Counted from the stretch's first letter, positions 17,891-26,660 are shown. The stretch: DNA of 64,000 nucleotides from Xinfangfangia pollutisoli (GCF_020179405.1 NZ_JAICBZ010000003.1:1-64000); one strand, 5' to 3'. Notes: a model not told the origin generated them from the letters alone. Translations and numbers: made by a program.

Positions 17891-18262
17891 ATGCACTATC
17901 GGCTGACATTGGCCGACGCGTTGACTGCCCATGACGAAGCCCTGCGCTATGGCGGGCGCGACGGGATCACCAGCCTGCACCTAATCGAATCCGCACTCGC
18001 TCGACCTTATTCGGGCTATCATCGCCCGATGGCTCGCAAGGCCGCTGCCGTCCTGCACAGCATGGTGGGCAATCACGGCTTCGTCGATGGCAACAAGCGG
18101 ACAGCCTGGCTGCTGGTCGAACTCCTGATCGCTCGCAGCGGATACAGGCTCGCCATTCCTGACGACGCCCCCATCGATGACCTTGTCGTTGCCGTCGCCG
18201 CGGGGGAAATCGATTTCGGCGCGCTTGTCGACTGGTTCAGGGACAACCTGCGCAAAGCCTGA
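17891..18262 (+). CDS. doc: Death-on-curing (Doc/Fic fold) toxin
   Basis: A 123-residue Fic-fold toxin. The catalytic loop HGFVDGNKR (H62 to R70) matches the Doc consensus HxFx(D/N)GNKR, with Lys in place of the second Gly of AMPylating Fic proteins; Doc uses this variant to phosphorylate EF-Tu and stop translation. The N-terminus [17 protein letters not shown] and the [15 protein letters not shown] segment also fit the family. It is adjacent to the small upstream gene without a gap, the normal antitoxin-toxin order. The neutralising helix with an inhibitory motif is not visible in the toxin itself. Confidence 0.9.
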   Translation: MHYRLTLADALTAHDEALRYGGRDGITSLHLIESALARPYSGYHRPMARKAAAVLHSMVGNHGFVDGNKRTAWLLVELLIARSGYRLAIPDDAPIDDLVVAVAAGEIDFGALVDWFRDNLRKA

Positions 18263-18434
18263 CCGCGAATCTCTCTGCTTCCCATCCCGCCCGATTTCCT
18301 GTATGGCCCCGGCCATCTGTGACGTGACGCCCTTGGCCCCGGGCACATGCATCAGGATTGGGGCGGCGGCAATGGGGCCGCCAGACACGCGCGGCACCCG
18401 TCAGGGGATGGGAAAGCCCGCAAGAGGAAACCTT

Positions 18435-20579
18435 ATGTTCAACATTACCAAGAAATCCATCCAGTGGGGCCATGACACGCTCACGCTGGAAGCGGGGAAG
18501 GTTGCGCGCCAGGCCGATGGTTCGGTCATCGCGACGCTTGGCGAAACCCAGGTCATGGCCAACGTGACCTTCGCCAAAGCCCCCAAGCCCGGCCAGGACT
18601 TTTTCCCCCTGACCGTGCATTATCAGGAAAAATACTACGCCGCCGGCAAGATCCCGGGCGGCTTCTTCAAGCGCGAAGCCCGTCCGAGCGAAAAGGAAAC
18701 CCTGGTTTCCCGCCTGATCGACCGGCCCTGCCGCCCGCTGTTCGTTCCGGGCTTCAAGAATGAAGTCCTGGTCATGGCGACCGTCCTGTCCTGCGACCTG
18801 GTCAACGATCCCGACATCGTCGCGATGATCGCCGCCTCGGCCGCGCTGACCATCTCGGGCGTGCCGTTCATGGGCCCGATCGGCGCCGCGCGCGTCGGCT
18901 TCTCGAAGGGCGCCTATGTCCTGAACCCGCCGATGGACGACATGACCAAGCTGCGCGACAACCCCGAGCAGCGGCTCGATCTGGTTGTGGCCGGCACCAA
19001 GGATGCGGTCATGATGGTCGAATCCGAAGCCTATGAGCTGACCGAAGAGGAAATGCTGGGCGCCGTCGTCTTCGGCCACGAGCAGATGCAGCCGGTCATC
19101 GACCTGATCATCGACTTCGCGGAAGAATGCGCGAAGGAACCCTTCGACTTCGCCCCGCCGGATTACGCCGCGCTCTACGACAAGGTGAAGACCGCGGGCG
19201 AGGCGCAGATGCGTGCCGCCTTCGCGCTGAAGGACAAGCAGGAACGCACCAACGCCATCTCGGCCGCGGTCGACGCGATCAAGGGCACGCTGTCGGAAGA
19301 AGATCTGGCCGACATCAACCTCGGCTCGGCGATCAAGAAGCTTGAATCGTCCATCCTCCGCGGCGACGTGGTGAAGAACGGCATCCGCATCGACGGCCGC
19401 GACACCAAGACCGTGCGCCCGATCACCATCGAGACCGGCGCCCTGCCGCGCACCCATGGCTCGGCCCTGTTCACCCGCGGCGAAACCCAGTCGCTTTGCG
19501 TGGCGACCCTGGGCACCGGCGAGGATGAGCAGATCATCGACGCGCTGAACGGCAATTTCCGTTCGAACTTCCTGCTGCATTACAACTTCCCGCCCTATTC
19601 GGTTGGCGAAGTGGGCCGCGTGGGTTCGCCCGGCCGCCGCGAGATCGGCCATGGCAAGCTTGCCTGGCGCGCGCTGCAGGCGGTTCTGCCGCCGGCGACG
19701 GAATTCCCCTATACGATCCGCATCGTGTCGGAGATCACCGAATCGAACGGCTCGTCCTCGATGGCCACCGTCTGCGGCGGCTCGCTGTCGATGATGGATG
19801 CGGGCGTGCCGCTGAAATCGCCGGTTGCCGGCGTGGCGATGGGCCTGATCCTGGAAGATGACGGCTCCTACGCCGTGCTGACCGACATCCTGGGCGACGA
19901 GGATCACCTCGGCGACATGGACTTCAAGGTTGCGGGCACCGAAGCCGGCATCACCTCGCTGCAGATGGACATCAAGATCGCCGGCATCACGCCCGAGATC
20001 ATGAAGCAGGCGCTGGCGCAGGCCCGCGACGGCCGGATCCATATTCTGGGCGAGATGAACAAGGCGCTGGCCGCTCCGGCCGGTTTCTCGGCCTATGCGC
20101 CGAAGATCGAAACGCTGACCATCCCGACCGACAAGATCCGTGAAGTGATCGGCTCGGGCGGCAAGGTCATCCGCGAGATCGTGGAAGTCTCGGGCGCCAA
20201 GGTCGACATCAATGATGACGGCGTGATCAAGATCGCCTCGTCGGATGCGGCGGCGATCAAGAAGGCGCATGACATGATCTGGTCGATCGTGGCGGAACCG
20301 GAAGTCGGGCAGATCTACACCGGCAAGGTGGTGAAGCTGGTCGATTTCGGCGCTTTCGTGAACTTCTTCGGCAAGCGCGACGGTCTGGTCCATGTGTCGC
20401 AGATCTCGGGCAAGCGGCTGAACCATCCGAACGAGCTGCTGAAGGAAGGCCAGGAAGTGAAGGTCAAGCTTCTGGGCTTCGACGAACGCGGCAAGGTTCG
20501 CCTGGGCATGAAGATGGTCGATCAGGAAACCGGCGCCGAGATCGCGCCGGAGAAGAAAGAAGAAGCCGCCGAAGGCTGA
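18435..20579 (+). CDS. pnp: Polyribonucleotide nucleotidyltransferase (PNPase)
   Basis: Phosphorolytic 3'-5' exoribonuclease, core of the RNA degradosome. The 714-residue protein has two RNase PH domains ([20 protein letters not shown] and [11 protein letters not shown]-like segments; [14 protein letters not shown] and [19 protein letters not shown] in the second), a KH domain ([15 protein letters not shown], about residue 570) and a C-terminal S1 domain (about 625-695). ATG 18435 with an AAGAGGAAA site decides the start. A 172-base gap separates it from the toxin gene, so it probably has its own promoter there. Confidence 0.97.
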   Translation: MFNITKKSIQWGHDTLTLEAGKVARQADGSVIATLGETQVMANVTFAKAPKPGQDFFPLTVHYQEKYYAAGKIPGGFFKREARPSEKETLVSRLIDRPCRPLFVPGFKNEVLVMATVLSCDLVNDPDIVAMIAASAALTISGVPFMGPIGAARVGFSKGAYVLNPPMDDMTKLRDNPEQRLDLVVAGTKDAVMMVESEAYELTEEEMLGAVVFGHEQMQPVIDLIIDFAEECAKEPFDFAPPDYAALYDKVKTAGEAQMRAAFALKDKQERTNAISAAVDAIKGTLSEEDLADINLGSAIKKLESSILRGDVVKNGIRIDGRDTKTVRPITIETGALPRTHGSALFTRGETQSLCVATLGTGEDEQIIDALNGNFRSNFLLHYNFPPYSVGEVGRVGSPGRREIGHGKLAWRALQAVLPPATEFPYTIRIVSEITESNGSSSMATVCGGSLSMMDAGVPLKSPVAGVAMGLILEDDGSYAVLTDILGDEDHLGDMDFKVAGTEAGITSLQMDIKIAGITPEIMKQALAQARDGRIHILGEMNKALAAPAGFSAYAPKIETLTIPTDKIREVIGSGGKVIREIVEVSGAKVDINDDGVIKIASSDAAAIKKAHDMIWSIVAEPEVGQIYTGKVVKLVDFGAFVNFFGKRDGLVHVSQISGKRLNHPNELLKEGQEVKVKLLGFDERGKVRLGMKMVDQETGAEIAPEKKEEAAEG

Positions 20580-20604
20580 TTTCTTTCACACCCTGTACAA
20601 TCAA

Positions 20605-20632
20605 GGCCCCGCGGAACACCGCGGGGCCTTTT
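20605..20632 (+). terminator. Rho-independent terminator of pnp
   Basis: Perfect 10-base stem GGCCCCGCGG/CCGCGGGGCC with an AACA loop, followed by TTTT, 25 bases after the pnp stop. Confidence 0.95.
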
Positions 20633-20661
20633 CTTGTCGTGAAGGCACGGGCCCGGCCAAC

Positions 20662-20856
20662 ATGGCCCCCTCCAGCTTCCAGAACAACCGCGTCACCAGC
20701 CACGACCGGATCCCGTCCCATGTCGCGGCAAACATGTCGCGCAAGCTGCGCCAGCTGGGCATCCTGTCGCAGATCGTGCCCGGCGCGGGTCGCCGGCCGG
20801 CGATCTACGGGTTCGAGCCGCTGATCGCGATCCTGCGCGAAAAGACCGGCGACTGA
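20662..20856 (+). pseudogene. Possible remnant: winged-helix-like tail of a Fic-type protein
   Basis: A 64-codon ORF after the pnp terminator. The segment SRKLRQLGILSQIVPGAGRRPAIYGFEPLIAIL has the look of a small winged helix, with a helix, LGIL turn and wing, and of the C-terminal tail seen after Fic domains (a hedged resemblance by eye). No Fic core, promoter or good ribosome site precedes it. It ends 5 bases from the stop of convergent mntP. It could also be an intact small DNA-binding protein of unknown role. Confidence 0.35.
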
Positions 20857-20861
20857 CCGCC

Positions 20862-21419
20862 CTATCCCGCCAGATGCTCGACCAGGATCAGCGCGCCCAG
20901 GGCGAACAGGGCGCAGCCGCCCAGGGTCTCGGCCAGGCGGCCGAACTGGCGGCCCAGATAGCGGCCGGCCAGGATCCCGGTTGAGCTGAACAGCATCGTC
21001 GTGCAGCCGATCGCCGCGGCGATCACCAGGATATTGACCTCAAGGAAGGCCAGTGACACGCCCACCGCCATCGCGTCGATCGAGGTGCCAATCGCCGTGA
21101 CCACCGTGGCCCACAGCGTCAGCGGCGCCCGGTCCTCGGCCGCGCCGCCGCGCCAGGCCTGCCAGACCATATGCCCGCCCACCGCGCCCAGCAGCGCGAA
21201 GGCGATCCAGTGATCCACCGCCGCCACATATTGGCTGAAGGCCATGCCCAGCGCCCAGCCGATCAGGGGCGTGATCGCCTCGATCAGGCCGAAGATCACC
21301 CCGGTGCGCAGCGCGAACCCCACGCCCGGCCGGCGCAGGCTGGCGCCCCGGCCAAGCGCCGCCACGAAGGCGTCAACCGACATGGAAACGGCCAGAACGC
21401 CGATGGAAACCGGGGTCAT
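20862..21419 (-). CDS. mntP: Manganese efflux pump MntP
   Basis: A 185-residue inner-membrane exporter of Mn2+ with about six hydrophobic helices. The paired motifs SMSVDAFVAALGRG (first repeat) and IGTSIDAMAVGVSLA (second repeat) hold the conserved Asp residues of the family. The ATG at 21419 has an AGAGGA ribosome site; the open frame continues upstream through a structured leader that is not protein. The leader matches the manganese-sensing yybP-ykoY riboswitch, which supports the assignment. Confidence 0.93.
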   Translation of the reverse strand: MTPVSIGVLAVSMSVDAFVAALGRGASLRRPGVGFALRTGVIFGLIEAITPLIGWALGMAFSQYVAAVDHWIAFALLGAVGGHMVWQAWRGGAAEDRAPLTLWATVVTAIGTSIDAMAVGVSLAFLEVNILVIAAAIGCTTMLFSSTGILAGRYLGRQFGRLAETLGGCALFALGALILVEHLAG

Positions 21420-21474
21420 CACAAGATCCTCTGGGCTGATCCGGGCAAGGAACGGACCCCGCCCGCAGGGTCGC

Positions 21475-21580
21475 TTCGCCACGGTCTTGCAAGGCCCTGT
21501 CAGGCTAGGTCGTGCCACGCAGATCCGCTGCGAGAATGTTGACACGCCTCCGCCCGGTCTGGCGGCTGCTACTCCCCGAT
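21475..21580 (-). ncRNA. yybP-ykoY manganese riboswitch in the mntP leader
   Basis: Read on the minus strand, the three hallmark segments occur in order: GGGGAGTAGC (21577-21568), GTCAACA (21543-21537) and GCAAGACC followed by GTGGC (21490 onward). GCCGCC/GGGCGG can form the stem after the first segment. A GACCC/GGGTC hairpin (about 21473-21454) lies between aptamer and ribosome site and may be the expression platform. High Mn2+ is expected to switch mntP on. Confidence 0.82.
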
Positions 21581-21586
21581 GCGGGC

Positions 21587-21615
21587 GACTTAGGCAATTG
21601 GGCAAAGAGTGTCAA
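21587..21615 (-). promoter_or_regulatory. Candidate promoter of mntP
   Basis: Perfect -35 TTGACA (21615-21610), a 17-base spacer and a weak -10 TAAGTC (21592-21587). The predicted start near 21580 coincides with the 5' edge of the riboswitch. Confidence 0.6.
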
Positions 21616-21688
21616 TGATAACAATCAGTTACACATGCTTCTCATTTGCAACTGGCAGGGCTTGCCCTTCGCGGCCCGCAATAGTAAC

Positions 21689-21701
21689 GTTATATCATAA
21701 C
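21689..21701. promoter_or_regulatory. Zur-like box upstream of COG0523 GTPase
   Basis: GTTATATCATAAC is a dyad (GTTAT/ATAAC with ATC centre) matching the core of Zur boxes known in front of zinc-responsive COG0523 genes. It lies 17 bases before the ATG, where bound repressor would block transcription when zinc is ample. Confidence 0.7.
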
Positions 21702-21717
21702 CATTCCGAGAGCCCAG

Positions 21718-22926
21718 ATGCCCCGCCCCGACACCCGCCTGCCCGTCACCGTCCTGTCCGGCTTCCTTGGCGCCGGCAAGACCACGCTGCTGAACCACAT
21801 CCTCAACAACCGCTCGGACCGCCGCGTCGCGGTGATCGTCAACGACATGTCCGAGGTGAACATCGACGCCGATCTGATCCGCGAAGGCAGCAGCCTGTCG
21901 CGCAGCGAGGAAAAGCTGGTCGAAATGTCGAATGGCTGCATCTGCTGCACCCTGCGCGGCGACCTGTTGGACCAGGTCCGCAAGCTGGCGGCTGAAGGGC
22001 GCTTTGACTATCTGTTGATCGAATCCACCGGCATTGCTGAACCGCTGCCCGTCGCCGCGACCTTCGATTTCCGCGACGAGGCGGGCGACAGCCTGTCCGA
22101 TGTCGCGCGGCTGGATTGCATGGTCACCGTGGTGGATGCGATCAACCTTCTGGGCGATTTTTCCAGCCATGATTTCCTGGCCGACCGCGGCGAAACCGCC
22201 GGCGAGGGCGACGAGCGCACGCTGGTGACGCTGCTGACCGAGCAGATCGAATTCGCCGATGTCGTCGTGCTGAACAAGATCACCGATGCCGGGCCCGACC
22301 GCGCCGATGCCGCGCGCAAGATCATCAAGGCGCTGAACCCCGACGCGCGCCTGATCGAGACGGATCACGCCCATGTCGCGCCCGAGGCGATCTTCGACAC
22401 CGGCCTGTTCGACTTCGACCGCGCCGCGACCCATCCGCTTTGGGCCAAGGAGTTGTACGGCTTCGCCGATCATACCCCGGAAACCGAGGAATACGGCATT
22501 TCCTCCTTCACCTATCGCGCCCGCGCGCCCTTCCACCCGGCACGGCTGCATGCGGTGCTGAATGGCGCCTTGCCCGGGGTGATCCGGGCCAAGGGGCATT
22601 TCTGGCTGGCGACGCGGCCCGACTGGGTGGCCGAGTTTTCGCTGGCGGGGGCGGTGTCCTCGGTGGCTCCCTTGGGCCGCTGGTGGGCGGGCGTGCCGCG
22701 CGACCGCTGGCCCGACCACCCCGAGGCCTTGCGCGAAATGGCGGCGAAATGGCAGGAACCCTGGGGCGACCGCCGGCAGGAAATCGTCTTCATCGGCCAT
22801 GGCATGGACGAGGCGGCGATCCGGGCCGCGCTGGATGCGGCGCTGGTCGGCGCGCCGGGCTTTGTCCCCGCCGCCTGGGCCGGCCTGCCCGATCCCTTCC
22901 CCGCCTGGGGCCGCCGGGCGGCCTGA
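21718..22926 (+). CDS. COG0523 (CobW/ZigA-type) zinc-handling GTPase
   Basis: A 402-residue G3E GTPase. It has the Walker A motif [13 protein letters not shown] (about residues 15-27), [10 protein letters not shown], the metal motif CICC in [11 protein letters not shown] (C74, C76, C77), [12 protein letters not shown] and the LNK-D specificity region, then the CobW C-terminal domain. Family members deliver metal, especially zinc during starvation. The Zur-like box in front supports a zinc role rather than cobalamin synthesis. It overlaps the DUF6525 gene by 1 base. Confidence 0.93.
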   Translation: MPRPDTRLPVTVLSGFLGAGKTTLLNHILNNRSDRRVAVIVNDMSEVNIDADLIREGSSLSRSEEKLVEMSNGCICCTLRGDLLDQVRKLAAEGRFDYLLIESTGIAEPLPVAATFDFRDEAGDSLSDVARLDCMVTVVDAINLLGDFSSHDFLADRGETAGEGDERTLVTLLTEQIEFADVVVLNKITDAGPDRADAARKIIKALNPDARLIETDHAHVAPEAIFDTGLFDFDRAATHPLWAKELYGFADHTPETEEYGISSFTYRARAPFHPARLHAVLNGALPGVIRAKGHFWLATRPDWVAEFSLAGAVSSVAPLGRWWAGVPRDRWPDHPEALREMAAKWQEPWGDRRQEIVFIGHGMDEAAIRAALDAALVGAPGFVPAAWAGLPDPFPAWGRRAA

Positions 22927-23192
22927 TGCGCAACCTCGCCTCGCCCCGCGCCCGGGCCCGCGCGGGCGATCCGATGCGCGATCATGACGCGCTGCCCCCG
23001 GCCCTGCGGCAATGGGCGGCCCAGGCCGCCCTGCCCTGGAGCGCGCGCAGCCTGCGCCGCGCCTGGACCCGCGCGCTGGCCCGCACCGGCTGCCCCGATG
23101 CGGCCCTGCACCGCCTGGCCGCAGCCGAGACCGCCACCCTTGCGCGCGAGACGGCCCGGGTCTGGGGCCCGGGCTATCCGCGCGCCGATTGA
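22926..23192 (+). CDS. DUF6525-like small protein
   Basis: An 88-residue Arg/Ala-rich protein (DHDALPPALRQWAAQAALPWS, SLRRAWTRAL, RETARVWGPGYP). I recall similar proteins, termed DUF6525, beside COG0523 genes in Rhodobacteraceae. Its ATG overlaps the GTPase stop (TGATG), so it is cotranslated and probably zinc-regulated. There is no membrane segment. Its stop codon lies inside a 12-bp triple repeat. The role is unknown. Confidence 0.72.
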   Translation: MRNLASPRARARAGDPMRDHDALPPALRQWAAQAALPWSARSLRRAWTRALARTGCPDAALHRLAAAETATLARETARVWGPGYPRAD

Positions 23193-23220
23193 CCCGCCGA
23201 TTGACCCGCCGATTGACCCG
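23185..23220 (+). repeat. Three exact 12-bp tandem repeats
   Basis: CCGATTGACCCG is repeated three times without change. The first unit contains the TGA stop of the DUF6525-like gene. Confidence 0.95.
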
Positions 23221-23269
23221 TTGCCCGGCCCGGCCCTCTGGCGCTATCCTGTGCGAAAAAGAGGCAGGC

Positions 23270-24232
23270 ATGCGCAGCGACGACCGCAGCGACGATTTCG
23301 GAGACGAGGCCGCAGGCCCAGATGAGGATGCCGAGGCGCCGGTCGCGGTCGATGCTTTCGCACTTCAGCGCCAGCGCGTCGCCGATCTGGGCGGCTTCAT
23401 GCTGGAGCTGGACCATCACGTCCTGACCTATCTGCCCGGACGCGGCGAAAGGCTGGTGGTCAGTTTCGACAATCTGGCCGCGGTGCGCGAAATGGATGAC
23501 CGGATCATCTGGGGCCAGAAATTCCTGACCGCCCAGGGCTTTGACGTTCTGGGCCTGCAGATCAAACGCCGCGACTGGTACCGCGACCGCCAGGTGATCG
23601 GCGCCCTGACCGATCTGCGCGATGACGGCTTCTTCCGCCGCTTCCCGGCCGTGTCGATGTATGGCTCGTCGATGGGGGGCTTCGCCGCCCTGGCCTTCGC
23701 GCCCTTGGCGCCGGGCTGCACGGTGATGGCCTTCGCCCCGCAGCGCAGCCTCGATCCCGCGCTTTGCCCCTATGAGACGCGCTATCGCCATGCGCGGCAG
23801 ACCACCGACTGGTCGCTGCCCTTCGGCGATGCGGCCCAGGGCCTGCGCGCGGCCAGCCGCGCCTATATCGCCTTCGACCCGACCCAGCCGGAAGACCGCG
23901 CCCATGCCGCAGCGCTTGACGCGCCGCATGTCACCTTCCTGCCGATGCGGCACATGGGCCACAAGCTGCCGCCCGGCCTGCTGAAGATGGGGCTTCTGAA
24001 ACCCGTCTCGCTGGCCGCTTTCGAGGCGCGGCTTGAGCTGCCCGCCTTTGCCCGCCTGATGCGCGCGCGGCGCGACTCCATGCCCTGGCGGGCCGATTTC
24101 CTGGCCCGCTGCAAGGCGCGCGGCCATTACCGGCTGGGCCTGGCCCTGGCCGAAAAGATGATGGCGGACCGTCCGCATTGGAAGATCCGCCATCAGAAGA
24201 AGGAATTGGCGGCCGCGCTGGCGGCCGCCTGA
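23270..24232 (+). CDS. Predicted alpha/beta-hydrolase-fold protein of unknown function
   Basis: A 320-residue cytoplasmic protein without signal peptide. It starts with an acidic segment (about residues 1-30). The centre has a nucleophile-elbow-like YGSSMGGFAALAFAPL (Ser near residue 130) after a strand, and a histidine in MRHMGHKLPPGLLK (about residue 230) that could complete a triad. The C-terminal third is Arg/Lys-rich. I cannot name the family; a hydrolase or acyltransferase acting on surface glycans is one possibility. The ATG follows a GAGGCAGG site. Confidence 0.6.
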   Translation: MRSDDRSDDFGDEAAGPDEDAEAPVAVDAFALQRQRVADLGGFMLELDHHVLTYLPGRGERLVVSFDNLAAVREMDDRIIWGQKFLTAQGFDVLGLQIKRRDWYRDRQVIGALTDLRDDGFFRRFPAVSMYGSSMGGFAALAFAPLAPGCTVMAFAPQRSLDPALCPYETRYRHARQTTDWSLPFGDAAQGLRAASRAYIAFDPTQPEDRAHAAALDAPHVTFLPMRHMGHKLPPGLLKMGLLKPVSLAAFEARLELPAFARLMRARRDSMPWRADFLARCKARGHYRLGLALAEKMMADRPHWKIRHQKKELAAALAAA

Positions 24233-24248
24233 ACGGGGGCTTGCCGGT

Positions 24249-24905
24249 TCAGACCGGGCGCTTGGCGAAGCGCAGATAGGGCAGCTTGATGTCCAGCTCG
24301 CCGAACTTTTCCTTGGCCTGCTCATTGTTCAGCGACAGCGCCACGATCACGTCCTGGCCCGGAACCCAGTTGGCCGGCGTGGCGATCGGCACGCCATCGG
24401 TCGCCTGCACCGCGTCCAGCGCCCGCAGGATCTCGGCGAAGTTCCGGCCCACCGACATCGGATAGGTCATGGTCAGCCGCACCTTCTTGTCCGGCCCGAT
24501 GATATAGACCGTGCGCACCGTGGCGGTGTTGGCCGGCGTGCGGCCTTCGGACGGCAGGTAATATTCGGCCGGCAGCATGTCATAGGCCTTGGCCACCGTC
24601 AGCGAGGTGTCGTCGATGATCGGGAAATCGGCCGGGCTGCCGGCGAAGGCCTCGATGTCGCGCTTCCACTTGCCGTGATCGTCGACCGAATCGACCGAAA
24701 CGCCGATCACCTTGGTGTTGCGCTTGGCCCATTCCGGCGCCAGCTGCGCCACGGCGCCGAATTCGGTCGTGCAGACCGGGGTGAAATCGCGCGGATGGCT
24801 GAAGATGATCGCATAGCTGTCGCCCAGCCAGTCGTGGAACTTGATCGTTCCGGCCGTCGATTCGGCAGTGAAATCGGGGGCGATGTCATTGATGCGGATG
24901 GACAT
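24249..24905 (-). CDS. 1-Cys peroxiredoxin (Prx6 type)
   Basis: Cytosolic thiol peroxidase of 218 residues. The peroxidatic site is HPRDFTPVCTTEFG with C45; no resolving cysteine is present, as in the Prx6 subfamily. The family-specific C-terminal extension (GRNFAEILRALDA, TPANWVPGQDVIV, LPYLRFAKRPV) is complete. The ATG follows AGGAG. It reduces hydroperoxides with an external thiol. No OxyR-type site was recognised in the 265-base upstream gap. Confidence 0.94.
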   Translation of the reverse strand: MSIRINDIAPDFTAESTAGTIKFHDWLGDSYAIIFSHPRDFTPVCTTEFGAVAQLAPEWAKRNTKVIGVSVDSVDDHGKWKRDIEAFAGSPADFPIIDDTSLTVAKAYDMLPAEYYLPSEGRTPANTATVRTVYIIGPDKKVRLTMTYPMSVGRNFAEILRALDAVQATDGVPIATPANWVPGQDVIVALSLNNEQAKEKFGELDIKLPYLRFAKRPV

Positions 24906-25069
24906 GGCAAACTCCTGTTCGGTTCCTGTCCGAAGACATAGCCCCAGAGGGAAAGAGTTTCACCCCCCCGTGCAACCAATGCGACAAAAGAGAACAAAAG
25001 ACCGCCGGCCCGGATCAGAACAGAATGCCCGTCCCAAGCCGCCCGCCGGCACAATGCCGCGCCTTCCGC

Positions 25070-25099
25070 CGGAATGCAGCGTTTCCCGACCGCATTCCG
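25070..25099. promoter_or_regulatory. Dyad CGGAATGC-N14-GCATTCCG upstream of aldehyde dehydrogenase
   Basis: Perfect 8-base arms whose centres are 22 bases apart (about two helical turns), 71 bases upstream of the ATG. It has the geometry of a dimeric regulator site. No regulator gene is adjacent. Confidence 0.45.
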
Positions 25100-25170
25100 T
25101 CGCTTGGTCGCTTGCGGCTTTGGCCGCGCCGCGACAGAATTGATCAAATTCCCCGGTTGTGGAGACGGCA

Positions 25171-26640
25171 ATGCTGACAAAGCGCGACTTCTATATCAAC
25201 GGCGCCTGGGTCGCCCCCGCCAAGGCCCGCGATTACAACGTCATCGACCCCTCGACCGAAGAGCCCTGCGCGGTCATCTCGCTGGGCGACCAGGCCGATA
25301 CCGATGCCGCCGTAGCCGCCGCCAAGGCAGCCCTGCCCGGCTGGTCGGCCACGCCGCCCGCCGAACGGGCGCGGCTGGTGGCGAAGATCCTCGATCAATA
25401 CGAAGCCCGGGTGCAGGAATTTGCCAAGGTCATCGCCATGGAGATGGGCGCGCCGATCGACTTCGCCCTGTCCGACCAGGCGCCCTGCCTGCCCTGGCAC
25501 ACCACGAATTTCCTGAAGGCCTTCGAGAAGATCGAATGGGTCCGCCCGCTGGACCCCTCGGTGCCGGCCGAAAAACCCCAGCCCGCCGTGGCGATGGAGC
25601 CGATTGGCGTCGTCGGCCTGATCACGCCCTGGAACTGGCCGGTGAACCAGGTCGCGCTGAAGGCCATTCCCGCCATGCTGGCCGGCTGCACCTGCGTCTT
25701 GAAACCCTCGGAAGAGGCGCCGCTGGATGCGATGATGTTCGCCGAATTCTGCCATGACGCGGGCATCCCCGCCGGGGTCTTCAACCTGGTGAATGGCGAC
25801 GGCGCGGGCGTGGGCTCGCAACTGTCGACTCACCCGGACGTGCAGATGATCTCGTTCACCGGCTCCACCCGGGCCGGCAAGGCGATTTCCAAGGCCGCCG
25901 CCGAAACGCTGAAACGCGTGGTGCTGGAACTGGGCGGCAAGGGCGCCAACCTTGTGTTTGCCGATGCCGATGACAAGGCCGTCGAACGCTCGGTCCGCCG
26001 GATGATGGAAAACACCGGCCAGTCCTGCAACGCCCCCTCGCGCATGCTGGTGGAACGCTCGTTCTACGAAACCGCCGTGGCCAAGGCGGTGGCCGTGGCC
26101 GAATCGATCCCGGTCGGCCCGGCGCTGGAACACGGCGCCCATATCGGCCCGGTCGTGAACAAGCGGCAATGGGACCAGATCCAGGGCTATATCCAGAAGG
26201 GCATCGACGAAGGCGCGCGCCTGGCCACCGGCGGCCCCGGCCTGCCCGAAGGCTTCAACCGCGGCTTCTATGTGAAGCCCACGATCTTTGCCGATGTGAA
26301 ACCCGGCATGACGATCGAGCGCGAGGAAATCTTCGGCCCGGTGATGTGCATGATCCCCTTCGACACCGAAGAGGAAGCCGTCGCCATCGCCAATGACACG
26401 CCCTATGGCCTGACCAATTACGTCCAGTCGGGCGATCCCGCCCGCTCGAACCGTCTGGCCCGCCGCCTGCAGGCCGGCATGATCGAGATGAACGGCAAGC
26501 CGCGCGGCGCCGGGTCGTTCTTCGGCGGCGTCAAACAGTCGGGCCGCGCCCGCGAAGGCGGCATCTGGGGGATCGAGGAATTCCTCGAACCCAAGGGCAT
26601 CTCGGGCTACGACTTCACCGTGAAGGACGCGGCCGAATAA
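25171..26640 (+). CDS. NAD(P)-dependent aldehyde dehydrogenase
   Basis: A 489-residue enzyme of the ALDH superfamily that oxidises an aldehyde to its acid. The active-site Glu is E253 in LELGGKGAN and the nucleophile is C286 in GQSCNAPS; the cofactor region is TPWNWPVNQ with KPSEEAPL and FTGSTRAGK. The closest general class by eye is betaine/semialdehyde dehydrogenases. ATG 25171 has GGAG at a suitable distance. It precedes the amine-dehydrogenase-like gene on the same strand, so it may oxidise an aldehyde that enzyme releases. Confidence 0.92.
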   Translation: MLTKRDFYINGAWVAPAKARDYNVIDPSTEEPCAVISLGDQADTDAAVAAAKAALPGWSATPPAERARLVAKILDQYEARVQEFAKVIAMEMGAPIDFALSDQAPCLPWHTTNFLKAFEKIEWVRPLDPSVPAEKPQPAVAMEPIGVVGLITPWNWPVNQVALKAIPAMLAGCTCVLKPSEEAPLDAMMFAEFCHDAGIPAGVFNLVNGDGAGVGSQLSTHPDVQMISFTGSTRAGKAISKAAAETLKRVVLELGGKGANLVFADADDKAVERSVRRMMENTGQSCNAPSRMLVERSFYETAVAKAVAVAESIPVGPALEHGAHIGPVVNKRQWDQIQGYIQKGIDEGARLATGGPGLPEGFNRGFYVKPTIFADVKPGMTIEREEIFGPVMCMIPFDTEEEAVAIANDTPYGLTNYVQSGDPARSNRLARRLQAGMIEMNGKPRGAGSFFGGVKQSGRAREGGIWGIEEFLEPKGISGYDFTVKDAAE

Positions 26641-26660
26641 GCGGAAGCGCACAAGACATG

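Noticed and set aside
21616-21634. TAAC-N5-GTTA as a second Zur or MntR site
   Set aside because: Arms are only 4 bases and reversed relative to the Zur core; too short to support.
24906-25069. Regulatory site or small gene in the peroxiredoxin-ALDH gap
   Set aside because: Apart from the peroxiredoxin ribosome site and the dyad at 25070 nothing convincing is visible; no coding frame of quality.
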